Part shown: piece after piece, positions 9,548-20,664 of the stretch | Numbering within the stretch: position 1 is the stretch's first letter | Layout: each line of letters starts with the position of its first letter | Origin: Shewanella morhuae | GTDB taxonomy: Bacteria; Pseudomonadota; Gammaproteobacteria; Enterobacterales; Shewanellaceae | Reading direction: 5' to 3' | Length of the DNA: 64,000 nucleotides | Assembly: GCF_900156405.1 (NCBI RefSeq) | Contig: NZ_FTNN01000004.1 | Coordinates: 1 to 64,000, forward strand | Made by a program: the position numbers and the translations under genes | The notes under the pieces: generated by a model | Databases searched by the model: none | What the model was told of the DNA's origin: nothing | Seen by the model: only the letters and a program-made list of their open reading frames with translations

Positions 9548-10273
9548 TTATTGACGCGCCTCTAAGGTGCGTAATAAGTCTGCAGGGGGTTGATAACCGG
9601 GGATCATATTACCGTCGTCTAACACGATTGCAGGCGTGCCATTAACACCAAATGTTGCCCCTAAAGCATACTGTTCGGCAATCTTAGCATCGCATGTAGC
9701 CGCGACAACTTTGCTACCCGCTTTGGCATCTGTCATGGCTTTTAAAGGATCTTTAGCGCACCAAATCGCCTGCATCTCGTCGGCATTGGCCGAAGGCACA
9801 CCCGCACGCGGGAACGCTAAATAACGCACGGTAATACCTAGTTTATTGTATTCATCCATTTGGCTGTGCAATTTACGGCAATAGCCACAGCTAACGTCGG
9901 TAAATACAGTGACGACATACTTTTCGTTTTTGGCTTTATAAACCAACATATTATCTTCAAGCGGCTTCATCATTTCTAAACGTGGGCCAGCTAATGCGGC
10001 TTCGGTTAAGTTTTTCATGCCTTTATCTAAGTCATATACGCTGCCGTGAAACAGTTTTGAGCCATCACGAGTGATATAAAGTACACCGCGGTTGGTCATA
10101 GCCTGATACAAACCGTCAATGGGTGAGTCTTGCATAGAAATGACTTCAACATCTAACGTCTCGGTCAGTTTTTGCTTAATCGCCGCAGTATCTGGCGAGG
10201 TCGCCGTTGCCGCGTTCACAAGAGGCGCAACAACAAAGGCAAAAATTAAAGATAATGCTCGGGTTAACTTCAT
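9548..10273 (-). CDS. dsbC: Periplasmic disulphide isomerase DsbC
   Basis: 241 residues. The signal peptide MKLTRALSLIFAFVVAPLVNA is followed by an N-terminal dimerisation domain and a thioredoxin-fold domain with the active site CGYC (TDVSCGYCRKLH) and the cis-Pro loop GVNGTPAIV. It reshuffles wrong disulphides in exported proteins and is kept reduced by DsbD. The ATG at 10273 has AGGAT upstream; the longer in-frame start (10372) would bury the signal peptide. Confidence 0.93.
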   Translation of the reverse strand: MKLTRALSLIFAFVVAPLVNAATATSPDTAAIKQKLTETLDVEVISMQDSPIDGLYQAMTNRGVLYITRDGSKLFHGSVYDLDKGMKNLTEAALAGPRLEMMKPLEDNMLVYKAKNEKYVVTVFTDVSCGYCRKLHSQMDEYNKLGITVRYLAFPRAGVPSANADEMQAIWCAKDPLKAMTDAKAGSKVVAATCDAKIAEQYALGATFGVNGTPAIVLDDGNMIPGYQPPADLLRTLEARQ

Positions 10274-10413
10274 GGGGCATCCTATAAATTGAGTCTCTAC
10301 GAAGAGATTTTGAGGTCGTTCAAATTCGATATACTTAATAGACCCTCTATGGGGGCGAAAAGTTACAGGCAAGCCGTTCGGAAAGCAAATTTATGCTGTA
10401 ACTAAATCCTTTA

Positions 10414-11316
10414 TTAACCTCTAGGATGGTGCTGTTGATGTAATTCCTGCAACCTTGCGCGGGCCACATGGGTATAAATTTGTGTTGTCGACAAATCACT
10501 ATGACCTAACAGCAATTGCACCACCCGCAGATCGGCACCGTGATTGAGCAAATGGGTAGCAAAAGCGTGGCGTAATGTGTGTGGTGACAATGCAGTCTCA
10601 ATCCCAGCACGCAGGGCATATAACTTGATTCGATGCCAAAAGGTTTGCCGAGTCATCATCTGTCCGCGTTTAGACGGGAACACTACATCAGATTGTTTAT
10701 TACTGAGCAGTTCTTGGCGAGCAAATTTCATATAGCTTTCGACTTCAGTAATCGCCAACTCACCCAGTGGCACCAGCCGCTCTTTACCGCCCTTACCGAC
10801 AATCCGCACTAAGCCTTGACGCAGGCTCATTTGCTCCATCGTCAGGCTAACGAGTTCACTCACCCTTAAACCAGTGGCATATAACAGCTCCAGCATCGCC
10901 TTATCGCGGCATTCAACGGCATCTTCTACATTGGGCTCTGACAACAAACGCTCGACCTGCGATTCACTTAATGAGTCGGGTAAATGACGGGTTAATTTGG
11001 GCGACTCGATTAACGCCAAGGGATCCGTCGTGATGTGTTTAGTCTGTATAAGGTAGCTATAGAAACGCCGTAAACTACTGAGTAGCCGAGCACTACTGGT
11101 ACGCGCAAAATTCTGTTCGACCCTAAAGGCTAAATACGCCCGAATATCAGCTTGAGAAACCGCGAGTAGCGTAACCTCTTGCTGAATTTGAAAACGCTCA
11201 AAATGGCACAGATCGGTACGATAAGCCGATAGCGTGTTATCGCTCAACCCTTTACTTGACCAAATATCATCAAGAAAAGCATCAATAAGTGGGTCACTCT
11301 GATAAGTCTTAGGCAC
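10414..11316 (-). CDS. xerD: Site-specific tyrosine recombinase XerD
   Basis: 300 residues from the chosen start. Catalytic residues visible: Arg in ATGLRVSEL, Lys in GKGGKERLVP, His-x-x-Arg in SPHTLRHAFA, His in LLGHSDLSTTQ and the nucleophile Tyr in QIYTHV. With XerC it resolves chromosome dimers at dif. The GTG at 11316 has GGAG six bases upstream. The ATG at 11346 lies within the brnQ terminator hairpin, so the longer start is unlikely. Confidence 0.94.
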   Translation of the reverse strand: MPKTYQSDPLIDAFLDDIWSSKGLSDNTLSAYRTDLCHFERFQIQQEVTLLAVSQADIRAYLAFRVEQNFARTSSARLLSSLRRFYSYLIQTKHITTDPLALIESPKLTRHLPDSLSESQVERLLSEPNVEDAVECRDKAMLELLYATGLRVSELVSLTMEQMSLRQGLVRIVGKGGKERLVPLGELAITEVESYMKFARQELLSNKQSDVVFPSKRGQMMTRQTFWHRIKLYALRAGIETALSPHTLRHAFATHLLNHGADLRVVQLLLGHSDLSTTQIYTHVARARLQELHQQHHPRG

Positions 11317-11326
11317 AGATTCTCCA

Positions 11327-11359
11327 TAAAAAAACGGCGTAATCAAATGATACGCCGTT
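11327..11359 (-). terminator. brnQ terminator, abutting the xerD start
   Basis: Minus-strand stem AACGGCGTA / TACGCCGTT with a 9-nt loop, then a T-run (A7 at 11328-11334 on the plus strand). The xerD ribosome-binding site begins only a few bases downstream of it. Confidence 0.87.
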
Positions 11360-11431
11360 GATATTAAATTAAATGTGGTTAAATCTATATAGGCTTAATT
11401 GAACTGAGCCTGTAAGTTTTCATCATAAAAT

Positions 11432-12844
11432 TTAAGCTGCAGCCACTTGACCTCGGCCACGACCGAATACTAAGCACAGTGCAATCGTTGCAGCTGTGGG
11501 GAGTAACCAAGCCATACCTTCTTCATACAGCGGCAACATAGACAACACCGGAGACATTGAATCAACGATATGGATAAATCCCTGTGCCATGCCATTAACC
11601 GCTTGACCGTCAGCGCCTGTCAGACTACTCGCTGCCACTTTAAGGCCGTCGAAAATACCGAACAGTAACGCCACGCTCAACACTGCACGGTGCGCAAACT
11701 GCGGATTAGCAAAATAAGCCGTCAGAAAAGTCACCACTACAAGCGCAATGGCTACCGGATAAATAGTCATTAGCACTGGAATACTAATCGCGATCAACTG
11801 AGATAACCCTACGTTTGCAATCACAGCACAAATTACACTTAAAAAGATTACCAAAAAGCGGTAGGACAATTTTGGCATCAGTTCATTAAAGAACTCAGAG
11901 CAAGCACTCACTAAACCGACAGCAGTGGTTAAACACGCTAAGGTCACTACGGTAGAAAGTAAGATTGAACCCAAATCGCCAAATTCACGTGTGACATAGT
12001 TTGTTAAAATTTCGCCACCGTTTTTAGCACCAATCGCGATATCACCTGCCGTTGCACCCAAAAAGAACAACGACACATAAACGAAGGCTAAACCTGCAGC
12101 AGCAATAAAGGCGGCGCGGATCAGGTATCGAGTTTGGGCGCTCGGTTCTGATATGCCCTTTTTTCGTAGAATATCGATAATCAACATACCAAACATTAAG
12201 GACGCGAGCGTATCCATAGTGTTATAGCCTTCCAAAATACCTTTGGTAAGCGGATGTTTTTGATAGTCGCCCATCGCTTGACCGACTTCAGATGCGGGTA
12301 AAAAGATCACTGAAGCTGCTAATCCAACCAATAAGATCAGTAGGATTGGGGTTAATACTTTACCGACACTATCGAGCAATTTCCCAGGAAAAAGCGCTAA
12401 TAGCATAGTGACAGCAAAAAAACACAAGGTGTACAACAACTGCGACAGGTTGAGTTCTAAATTACCTAATAAAAACGTAGCTGTGGTGTTATCTATAAAA
12501 GGTTTAGCCCCTATTTCATAGGCCACTAAACCGGTACGCGGCGCCGCAAAAGCAGGGCCAATAATAATATAAATCGCGATAGCCAATGTCGTTGCTGCAA
12601 ATACAGGCAGCATAGCCATAACCTTACCTTGAGCCTTAGCGACGGCAATCAGCCCGACTAAAGGTAAACCTACGGCGGTAATTAAAAAACCCAACATAGC
12701 GAAGGGCATATTATCCCCCGCCAACATGCCAGCAAACGGCGGAAATATTAAGTTACCTGCCCCCAAAAAAAATGCAAAGGTCATAAAACCTAAGCCCAAT
12801 GTATCCCCGATACTCATATGATTGTCTTGCACTGGAAGCCCCAT
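11432..12844 (-). CDS. brnQ: Branched-chain amino acid:cation symporter BrnQ
   Basis: 470-residue inner-membrane carrier of the LIVCS family, about 12 hydrophobic segments. The N-terminus GLGFMTFAFFLGAGNLIFPP is highly characteristic of the family. It imports Leu, Ile and Val with Na+ or H+. Two starts are possible, 12844 or the Met nine codons later (12817); neither has a strong ribosome site, and the second aligns better with known BrnQ N-termini. It is monocistronic with its own terminator. Confidence 0.92.
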   Translation of the reverse strand: MGLPVQDNHMSIGDTLGLGFMTFAFFLGAGNLIFPPFAGMLAGDNMPFAMLGFLITAVGLPLVGLIAVAKAQGKVMAMLPVFAATTLAIAIYIIIGPAFAAPRTGLVAYEIGAKPFIDNTTATFLLGNLELNLSQLLYTLCFFAVTMLLALFPGKLLDSVGKVLTPILLILLVGLAASVIFLPASEVGQAMGDYQKHPLTKGILEGYNTMDTLASLMFGMLIIDILRKKGISEPSAQTRYLIRAAFIAAAGLAFVYVSLFFLGATAGDIAIGAKNGGEILTNYVTREFGDLGSILLSTVVTLACLTTAVGLVSACSEFFNELMPKLSYRFLVIFLSVICAVIANVGLSQLIAISIPVLMTIYPVAIALVVVTFLTAYFANPQFAHRAVLSVALLFGIFDGLKVAASSLTGADGQAVNGMAQGFIHIVDSMSPVLSMLPLYEEGMAWLLPTAATIALCLVFGRGRGQVAAA

Positions 12845-13371
12845 TTAGTCTTATTGTTTTTTTACAAACTTAAGTGATTATGTGTCGATTAGCCATAGCT
12901 AAAACAAAGCCCATTTGGAATGCAAATCTATGTTTACACATTTCCGTGGTAAATATATTGAATATCTGCTGAGTTAATAAACAGTGACGAAGCTAAACAT
13001 GACGTAACCGTCTATTTATTCACCACAAAACTCATTTACCTATCCGTTAATCAATAAAGTGATTAAAAATGGGGGCGAAACTAATACCAAACTTGCAACG
13101 CTAATGCAAGATAACTAGGCTTGGCGGCTTAAAAAGGTAAAATAATGCTAATGTACTGCTAACTACAGGTTATCGAGGCAATAAATTAAAGCGTTAATTA
13201 AGTGAAATCTGGATTATTAGGGTAAAAATGAGCTCCCTCTGCAATAGGGCTTATGTCACTCAAGTCTTTGCATTTGTTTAAAGCGGTAGCTAAAAACCCA
13301 AGGCAGGCTTTAGAATAATGCCCATTCCCAATTGAACGCTCATCACACTCCAACGGCAAAGCAAACTATCA
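12845..13371. other. intergenic region between brnQ and trmN6
   Basis: About 530 bp between divergent genes, AT-rich. No ORF, tRNA or riboswitch-like structure was recognised; it presumably holds both promoters. The starts on either side have weak ribosome sites. Confidence 0.4.
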
Positions 13372-14088
13372 ATGGCATTTACTTTTAAACAATTTCATAT
13401 CGACGACATGAATTGCGGCATGGCCGTAGGCACAGATAGTGTCGTCTTAGGCGCGTGGGCTCAACTAACCACAGCAAAAACTGTCTTAGATATCGGCGCC
13501 GGTAGTGGCTTACTCAGTTTAATGGCCGCGCAGCGTAGCCAAGCACAGATTACCGCAGTTGAGTTAGACGCAAGTGCCGCCCATGCTTGCCAACATAACT
13601 TTGGTAATAGCCCATGGGTTAATCGACTGACCTTAGTGAATAGCAGCATACAAAAATTTTGCCAACAGGTTGAATATCAAGGGAAGTTTGAGCATATCAT
13701 TTGTAATCCACCCTATTTTGAACAAGGCACACAAGCAATACAATCCCAGCGCGCGATGGCCCGTCACACTGATAGCTTAAGTTTTACCGCACTACTCGAT
13801 GCTATTCATGTGTGCCTAGCACCGCAAGGAAACGCAAGCCTTATATTACCGATGCAGAGTATGGCGCGTTTTAATGATTGTTTAGCACTCTCACAACTCA
13901 GCTTGATTGAAATAACTCACCTTATCAGCGTTGTAGGGAAAAGTGCCAATCGAGTGCTTTGCGTACTTGCACATAAAACTCAGCCTGAAATGGCTCCTAA
14001 AAGCAGTGACATCATTATCCGAGAACTTTCAGGCCAATACACCCAAACCATGGTGCAATTGATACAAGATTTTTACCTTAAATACTGA
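13372..14088 (+). CDS. trmN6: tRNA1(Val) (adenine37-N6)-methyltransferase
   Basis: 238 residues. The start [20 protein letters not shown] is typical of the YfiC/TrmN6 family. SAM motif I is [15 protein letters not shown] and the N6-adenine catalytic motif is [10 protein letters not shown]. It methylates A37 of the major valine tRNA. In E. coli and relatives it also lies next to srmB, as here. Confidence 0.92.
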   Translation: MAFTFKQFHIDDMNCGMAVGTDSVVLGAWAQLTTAKTVLDIGAGSGLLSLMAAQRSQAQITAVELDASAAHACQHNFGNSPWVNRLTLVNSSIQKFCQQVEYQGKFEHIICNPPYFEQGTQAIQSQRAMARHTDSLSFTALLDAIHVCLAPQGNASLILPMQSMARFNDCLALSQLSLIEITHLISVVGKSANRVLCVLAHKTQPEMAPKSSDIIIRELSGQYTQTMVQLIQDFYLKY

Positions 14089-14267
14089 TACTGGGCTCAC
14101 CTCTGAGACTTTACATAAAGGGAGTTAAGTTTGATAACGTTAATGAAAGGCGCAATACCCCGCAAATCAAATGCTAATACATTGAGCTAAAAGCATTTAG
14201 CTAATACCTACGACCATAAAACCTGAGCGACTGAGAAGATAAACACCGGAGATCTAGAGTAAGTCAT

Positions 14268-14295
14268 TTAAGTTAACCGCTATAACCTTTATAAT
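14268..14295 (+). promoter_or_regulatory. Candidate srmB promoter
   Basis: TTAAGT (14268-14273), 16-bp spacer, perfect -10 TATAAT (14290-14295). A start near 14302 would leave a ~25-nt leader before the ATG at 14327 and rules out the upstream ATG at 14294, which overlaps the -10 box. Confidence 0.6.
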
Positions 14296-14326
14296 GCTGC
14301 GCTATATATCCGTCGAGACGCTGCGC

Positions 14327-15589
14327 ATGCAATTTGAAGATTTCCAGCTTGACCCTAGCTTATTAGAGTCGCTTAATGCCATGGGGCATCATTCACCCAC
14401 CACTATTCAGCAAGAAACTATCCCTTATGCCCTAGAGCAAAGAGATATTCTAGCGCGCGCCCCGACAGGAACAGGTAAAACTGCGAGCTTTTTACTGCCT
14501 TCACTACAGCATTTAATTGACTTCCCTCGTCGTTTTGCAGGGCAAGCTCGTATCCTTATTCTCACGCCAACCCGTGAGTTAGCTAGCCAAATTCATCGCT
14601 ATGCCTGCCATTTAGCCACAGGCCAAGATTTAGATATCGCGATTGTCACTGGCGGCGTGCCTTACGGACCACAGGAAGAAGCCTTAGCTGGCAACGTGGA
14701 CATCCTAGTTGCGACCCCTGGCCGTTTGATGGAGTATCTTGATAAAGGTAACTTCAACGCTCAAGAAGTCGATATTTTAATTATCGACGAAGCTGACCGC
14801 ATGTTAGATATGGGATTCTCTTCGGTTGTGCAAGCGATTGCGATTGAAGCCCAAGGCCGTAAACAAAATATGCTGTTCTCTGCCACCTTAGAAGGCGGCG
14901 GTGTACAACGTTTTGCCCGTGAAGTGCTCAACGACCCGATTGAAATCGATGTTGAAGCCCCACGTAGCGAAAAAGCTAAAATCCACCAGTGGATCCACTT
15001 AGCGGACGATAAAGAACATAAGTTTGAACTGCTATGTCATTTGCTGCGCCAAGAAGATGTTAAACGCACTATCGTATTTGTGAAAACACGCGAGCTCGTT
15101 TCTAGCTTAGATGGTCTGTTACTCAAAGCTGGCATTCCCTGCGCCTTCATGCGTGGCGATATGGAACAAAAGAAACGTTTCCAAGCCTTGAGCCGCTTTA
15201 CTAAAGGTGAAGTTAACGTATTACTGGCGACCGATGTGGCTGCACGCGGTATTGATGTCGACGATATCACCCATGTAATCAACTTTGATATGCCGCGCTC
15301 TGCCGATACTTATATTCACCGTATTGGTCGTACTGGCCGTGCTGGCGCAAAAGGAACTGCCATTTCACTTGCCGAAGCCCACGACATGCGTATCGTAGGT
15401 AAAATCGAGCGTTATATCGAGCAGCCGTTGAAACGCCGTGTGATTGAAGAGCTGCGTCCAAAGAATAAAGAAGCGCGCACACCGGGTAAGAAAAAAGCCA
15501 AAGTGAAAGCGAAAGAAGCTGCAAAGAAAACCAGCAAGAAAGAAGCCGCTAAAAAAGCCAGTAAGATTGCTAGAAAAAAGAACAAGTAA
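14327..15589 (+). CDS. srmB: ATP-dependent RNA helicase SrmB
   Basis: About 420 residues, DEAD-box helicase: Q motif (PTTIQQETIP), Walker A APTGTGKT, PTRELA, TPGRL, IIDEADRMLD, FSAT, and C-terminal RGIDVDD and HRIGRTGRAG. The last ~45 residues are a Lys/Ala-rich basic tail for RNA contact. SrmB helps early 50S ribosome assembly. The neighbour trmN6 supports the assignment over other DEAD-box paralogues. The start was chosen because a -10 box overlaps the upstream ATG. Confidence 0.9.
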   Translation: MQFEDFQLDPSLLESLNAMGHHSPTTIQQETIPYALEQRDILARAPTGTGKTASFLLPSLQHLIDFPRRFAGQARILILTPTRELASQIHRYACHLATGQDLDIAIVTGGVPYGPQEEALAGNVDILVATPGRLMEYLDKGNFNAQEVDILIIDEADRMLDMGFSSVVQAIAIEAQGRKQNMLFSATLEGGGVQRFAREVLNDPIEIDVEAPRSEKAKIHQWIHLADDKEHKFELLCHLLRQEDVKRTIVFVKTRELVSSLDGLLLKAGIPCAFMRGDMEQKKRFQALSRFTKGEVNVLLATDVAARGIDVDDITHVINFDMPRSADTYIHRIGRTGRAGAKGTAISLAEAHDMRIVGKIERYIEQPLKRRVIEELRPKNKEARTPGKKKAKVKAKEAAKKTSKKEAAKKASKIARKKNK

Positions 15590-15610
15590 TTCATTTTTTA
15601 GCACTCTATA

Positions 15611-15637
15611 AAAAAAGCCGCTTTTGCGGCTTTTTTT
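15611..15637 (+). terminator. srmB terminator
   Basis: A6-GCCGC, TTTT loop, GCGGC-T7. Symmetric, so it may work in both directions. Confidence 0.9.
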
Positions 15638-16196
15638 ATACCTATCACGCCTATTATCAGCATATTGGCTACATTTTTATTATGTAACCTGAGCTCAAGA
15701 TAGTGACTGTGGTAACTGATTAATCTTATTACCTTATTCGCAAAATTAACTCTACAGAGGTAGTTTTCCCGTTATCAAGGCAAGTTTACATACCTATACC
15801 TAATAGTGGGCTATTAGTAGCAAAGTTAACGCAGATAAAGGGAGAAATAACCTGTAGAGACGCAGAGCTTATCCCGATCTAAGGTTATGCACATACTCCA
15901 TAACATAAAGATGAACACAACAATAAAGCGAACCACGAACCCAGCCTAAACATGATCCTCTATCAACTTGATTAAGTTTATAAATAGACAGTAAAAACAC
16001 ATTCAGCGAACAAAAAAGCGAACCCGAATCACACACGCTGTTGATCTTACCGCCATCAATAAACGTACACTGCTAAGCGTTAGATTTTACAACATTATTC
16101 TTTAGATACATTTTATTTACAAAAATAAATTTATTGCTGTGGCCGACTCTGATACTTTAACCCCCATTACGCGATTAGCATGGATGTAACGATAAT
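15638..16196. other. intergenic region before the RND efflux genes
   Basis: About 560 bp without a credible ORF. It is AT-rich towards the right end, as expected for a promoter of the downstream efflux operon. No regulator gene or clear operator was recognised. Confidence 0.4.
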
Positions 16197-17408
16197 ATGA
16201 TGAAGACCTTATTAAGGAGATTATCTCCTTTTTTTATTCTGCTACTGTTTGTTTTGGGCGCAGCCTTATTAATGCAAACGAAGGAGGCGCCAGAACAAAA
16301 AGCTGAAGAGATACCTGTTCCTATTGTCGATGTCCTGCAGGTGACTCAACAAACTGTATCACTCAATTTACCTTCTTACGGTGTGGTTACCCCTAAATAT
16401 AAAACTCAATTGGTAACTGAAGTTCAAGGCAGATTATTAACAATTTCAACAAACTTTGTTGCTGGTGGCATAGTCAAAAAAGGCGAACAATTAGCCCAAA
16501 TCGAACCCTCTGATTACGAGGCCGACTTAATGCAGGCTGATGCTACTTTAGCTCAAGCCACTGCGGCACTGAACGAAGAAATTGCTCGCGGTGAAGTGGC
16601 TAAAATTGAATTTAAAGGCTATGACAAGGGCTTACCGCCTGAGTTAGGCCTACGTATTCCGCAGCTCAAAAAAGAACAAGCCAACGTAAAATATGCCCAA
16701 GCAGCACTGGCACGTGCCCAACGCAATCTTGAGCGCACCGTTATCCGCGCCCCCTTTGATGGCATCATCAAGGCAAGAAATGTCGATTTAGGTCAGTACG
16801 TTAGCTTAGGCACTAATCTAGGGGAGCTTTACGATACCAGTATTGCCGAAATCCGCTTGCCGATTTCAAATGATGATTTAGCCTACCTAGAGTCTGTTGA
16901 TAATCCCGATACCGAAGTGACGCTTAGCGCCTCTCTAGCCGGAAAAAACAATAGCTGGCAAGGCAATATTGTCCGTAGCGAAGGTGTGATTGATGCAGAA
17001 AATCGCATGGTGTATTTAGTTGCTGAAATAAAAGATCCGTATTTACGCGCTAATAAAGTGGTCGGTAGCTTACCGCTCAAATACGGCGCTTTTGTTAATG
17101 CCATTATTAAAGGCCGCACTGTCGATGGCATAGTTAAATTACCACGCCATGTGGTCCGTAACGATCAAGTTGTGCTTGTGAATGATAAAAATATTGTTGA
17201 GATCCGCCATGTCAATGTCGTTCGTAGCGATCTTGAAAGTGTATTTATCAAGGACAGTTTAAAAACGGGTGAACGAGTGGCTACAACTCACTTTAACAAT
17301 ATGGCAAATGGCCAACTGGTCAAAGTATTAGGCGAAGCAGCACTACCCATTAATATGCAAACAGAAGACACGCCTGAATCGAGTCTTGCGGCCACTGAGG
17401 TTAAATGA
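16197..17408 (+). CDS. RND efflux periplasmic adaptor (membrane fusion protein)
   Basis: 403 residues, HlyD/AcrA type. One N-terminal hydrophobic segment (about residues 9-26) anchors it. Then come a lipoyl half (VTEVQGRLLTISTNFVAGG), an alpha-hairpin (about 90-175, with ALARAQRNLERTVIRAPFDG, a classic adaptor signature) and the beta-barrel part. It links the inner-membrane pump encoded next to an outer-membrane channel, which is not encoded here. The stop overlaps the pump start by 4 bp. A second ATG follows the first directly (MMKTLLRR). Confidence 0.9.
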   Translation: MMKTLLRRLSPFFILLLFVLGAALLMQTKEAPEQKAEEIPVPIVDVLQVTQQTVSLNLPSYGVVTPKYKTQLVTEVQGRLLTISTNFVAGGIVKKGEQLAQIEPSDYEADLMQADATLAQATAALNEEIARGEVAKIEFKGYDKGLPPELGLRIPQLKKEQANVKYAQAALARAQRNLERTVIRAPFDGIIKARNVDLGQYVSLGTNLGELYDTSIAEIRLPISNDDLAYLESVDNPDTEVTLSASLAGKNNSWQGNIVRSEGVIDAENRMVYLVAEIKDPYLRANKVVGSLPLKYGAFVNAIIKGRTVDGIVKLPRHVVRNDQVVLVNDKNIVEIRHVNVVRSDLESVFIKDSLKTGERVATTHFNNMANGQLVKVLGEAALPINMQTEDTPESSLAATEVK

Positions 17409-20400
17409 TGGACACTCAAACAGGGATTTTAGCGTGGTTCGCCCGCAACAGTGTGGCCGCTAACCTGCTAATGTGGGTGCTGTTAATCGGCGGCTTATTT
17501 AGTACGGTTTTAATCAATAAAGAGGTGTTCCCTTCTTTTGAACTCAATTTACTGAATATCTCCGTCGCTTATCCCGGCGCAGCACCACAGGAAATTGAAG
17601 AAGGCATTAACATCAAGATTGAAGAAGCCATTCAAGATATCAATGGCATTAAGAAAGTCACGTCAGTTGCGAGCGAAGGCGTGGGCTCTATTACAGTTGA
17701 AGTCGAGGACGGCTATGAAGTACAAGCAGTACTCGATGAAGCCAAGTTACGATTAGATGCTATTTCGACTTTTCCAGTAAACATTGAAAAACCCAACATC
17801 TACCAAATTAAGCCCGAGAATAACGTTATTTGGGTATCTGTCTATGGCGATATATCACTACACGATATGAAAGAATTGGCTAAATCAGTACGTGATGATT
17901 TAACCCAACTCCCCGCAGTAACCCGTGCTAAAGTCACAGGAGTACGTGATTATGAAATCGCTATCGAAACCTCAGAGGACAAACTGCGTGAATACGGCCT
18001 GACTTTTTCACAGGTAGCGTTAGCAGTACAAAACTCCTCTTTTGATTTACCCGGCGGTTCTATTCGCGCTCAAGATGGCGATATTCTGCTACGCACTAAG
18101 GGGCAAGCTTACACCGGCGATGACTTTGCGAATATCGTTGTCACCACTCGCCCAGACGGTAGCCGCGTGATGTTGCCGCAGGTGGCAAGCATCAAAGACG
18201 GTTTTGAAGAACGCTTGGAATACACCCGCTTCAACGGTAAACCTGCGGCGATTATCGAAGTCACCAGCATTGACGACCAAAACGCCTTAGATATTGCAGA
18301 CCAAGTTAAAAAATATGTTGAGAAACGCCGCGCTACGCTTCCCGCTAACGCACAGCTCGATACTTGGGGTGATATGACTCACTACCTAAAGGGCCGTTTA
18401 GACATGATGACGTCAAACATGTTTTACGGTGCCTTACTGGTGTTTATCATCCTAGCCCTATTTCTTGATCTGAAGTTAGCATTTTGGGTGATGATGGGGA
18501 TACCTGTGTCGTTTCTTGGCACTATGCTGATTATGCCACTTGATCCTTTTTCAATGACCATTAACATGCTAACCCTGTTTGCCTTTATTTTAGTGCTCGG
18601 GATAGTGGTCGACGATGCTATTGTCATTGGTGAGAGCGCTTACACCGAAGTCGAACGCCACGGTCACTCGGTTGAAAACGTGATCCGCGGCGCGCAAAAA
18701 GTGGCAATGCCCGCTACCTTTGGCGTATTAACCACGATTGCTGCTTTTATCCCTATGTTGATCGTTTCTGGCCCGATGGGGATTATCTGGAAATCCATCG
18801 GTATGGTAGTCATTCTCTGTTTAGTGTTCTCATTGATTGAATCTAAGCTTATCCTGCCAGCGCATTTAGCGCATATGAAGTTTAAAAAGCCTGGCGCACC
18901 AAGGGGACTTTTTGGTCGCTTTAAAGCTAATTTCAACGACAGAGTGCAATACTTTATTCACCACAGTTATCGCCACTTTCTCGAGCGTTGTATCAAGCAC
19001 AGATACAATGTCGTGGCTGTTTTTGTCGGGGTGTTGATTCTGTCAATAGCCCTAGTTGCCAGTGGTAAAGTACGTTGGGTATTCTTTCCTGATATTCCAT
19101 CAGATTTTATTCAAGTTCAACTTGAAATGGATGAGGGCAGCTCAGAAGATAACACCTTAAAGGTGGTACAGAGCATAGAAGAAGCCCTGTATAAAATGAA
19201 CGATAAAATGGAGCAAGATAACGGCTATCAAGTAGTGAAGCACAGCTTTATTAACATGAGTTCACGTACCTCTGCTTTTATTTTTGCAGAACTGACCAAA
19301 GGCGAAGACCGCGAAGTCGACGGCGTGACGATTGCTGCGGCGTGGCGTGAACAATTGCCCGAACTGTTATCGGTTAAAAAACTCAGCTTTAACGCGAGCA
19401 CCAATGATGCCGGTGGCGATATTTCCTTCAGGTTGACCTCAAGCGATCTCGATGAACTGTCTGCGGCATCAAAAGAACTAAAGCAAAAACTCGCCAGTTA
19501 TGAGGGCGTGTACGATATTGCTGATAACTTCTCCTCGGGCAGCCATGAAATTCGCCTGAAGATACGTCCAGAGGCGGAAGCCCTTGGTTTAACCCTTTCT
19601 GATTTAGCCCGCCAAGTACGTTATGGTTTTTATGGTTATGAAGCCCAACGTATTTTACGCAACAAAGAAGAAATCAAGGTAATGGTGCGCTATCCATTAG
19701 AGCAGCGTCGTACTGTGGGTTATCTGGAAAACATGCTGATCCGTACGCCAAAGGGTACGTCAGTTCCGTTCTCGACTGTGGCACAAATTGAGAAAGGTGA
19801 ATCCTATGCCTCAATTACCCGTGTTGACGGTAAGCGAGCAATTACCATCACGGCAAATGCCAACAAAAACATCGTTGAACCTTCAAAAGTCGTACAGGAA
19901 ATTCAACAAGATTACCTGCCACAATTACAAGCCAAGTATCCTAAAATTCAAACTGCGCTCGATGGCGGCAGTTTAGATGAACAGAATGCCATGGGCGGCT
20001 TGCTGCAAGGTTTCTTCTTTGCCCTGTTTACCATTTATGCCCTGATGGCTATCCCGCTAAAATCCTACAGCCAGCCGTTAATCATCATGTCGGTTATCCC
20101 TTTTGGGATTATTGGTGCCCTGTTTGGTCATTTGATTCAGGGGCTCGCGATGAGCGTATTAAGCCTTTGCGGCATCGTGGCGCTTGCTGGAGTTGTCGTA
20201 AACGACTCTTTGATTTTGGTCGATTTTGTGAACCGAGCGCGTGAGCAAGGCCAATCGGTCAGGTAGGCAGCGGTGGATTCAGGCTGTTATCGCTTTAGGG
20301 CGATTATTTTAACGTCACTCACGACCTTTGTCGGCCTAGTACCCATTATTCTCGAGCGCAGTTTGCAGGCACAAATAGTGATCCCAATGGCAACCTCCCT

Positions 20401-20599
20401 CGCTTTTGGTATCTTATTCTCGACCGTAGTGACGCTGATCTTAGTGCCGCTGCTGTACATCATACTCGACGATGTTAGCCGCTCTAGCAGCCGCTTCTTC
20501 AACTGGTGGTGGCAGCCTAAAAAAACCAATGATGAGGACGTTAAGCATCCGGATTTTGAGCAAGCTGTCACGACTGACTATAAGAAAGACTATTTATAG
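17405..20599 (+). pseudogene. RND efflux pump with an in-frame amber stop
   Basis: Inner-membrane RND transporter of about 1064 residues if read through. A TAG at 20264-20266 stops translation after residue 953 (ending EQGQSVR). The same frame then continues for 110 codons with a normal RND ending ([19 protein letters not shown], then two hydrophobic helices and a polar tail). No base is missing, so one change of CAG (Gln) to TAG explains it. Present at the N-terminus are ARNSVAANLL and, mid-protein, GIVVDDAIVIGE with the TM4 acidic pair. Loss of the last membrane helices should abolish transport unless the stop is suppressed. Sequencing error is possible. The adaptor gene upstream is intact. 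Confidence 0.85.
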
Positions 20600-20637
20600 G
20601 TTGTTAACGACAGACAGTTAATCAATGTCTTATCCTT

Positions 20638-20664
20638 AAAAAGAGAGCTTAGGCTCTCTTTTTT
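20638..20664 (+). terminator. Terminator of the RND operon
   Basis: Stem AAGAGAGC / GCTCTCTT, loop TTAG, then T4. Confidence 0.85.

Noticed and set aside
15279-15604. Hydrophobic minus-strand frames over the srmB tail
   Set aside because: They mirror the Lys/Ala-rich 3' end of srmB (AAG/AAA reversed gives Phe/Leu).
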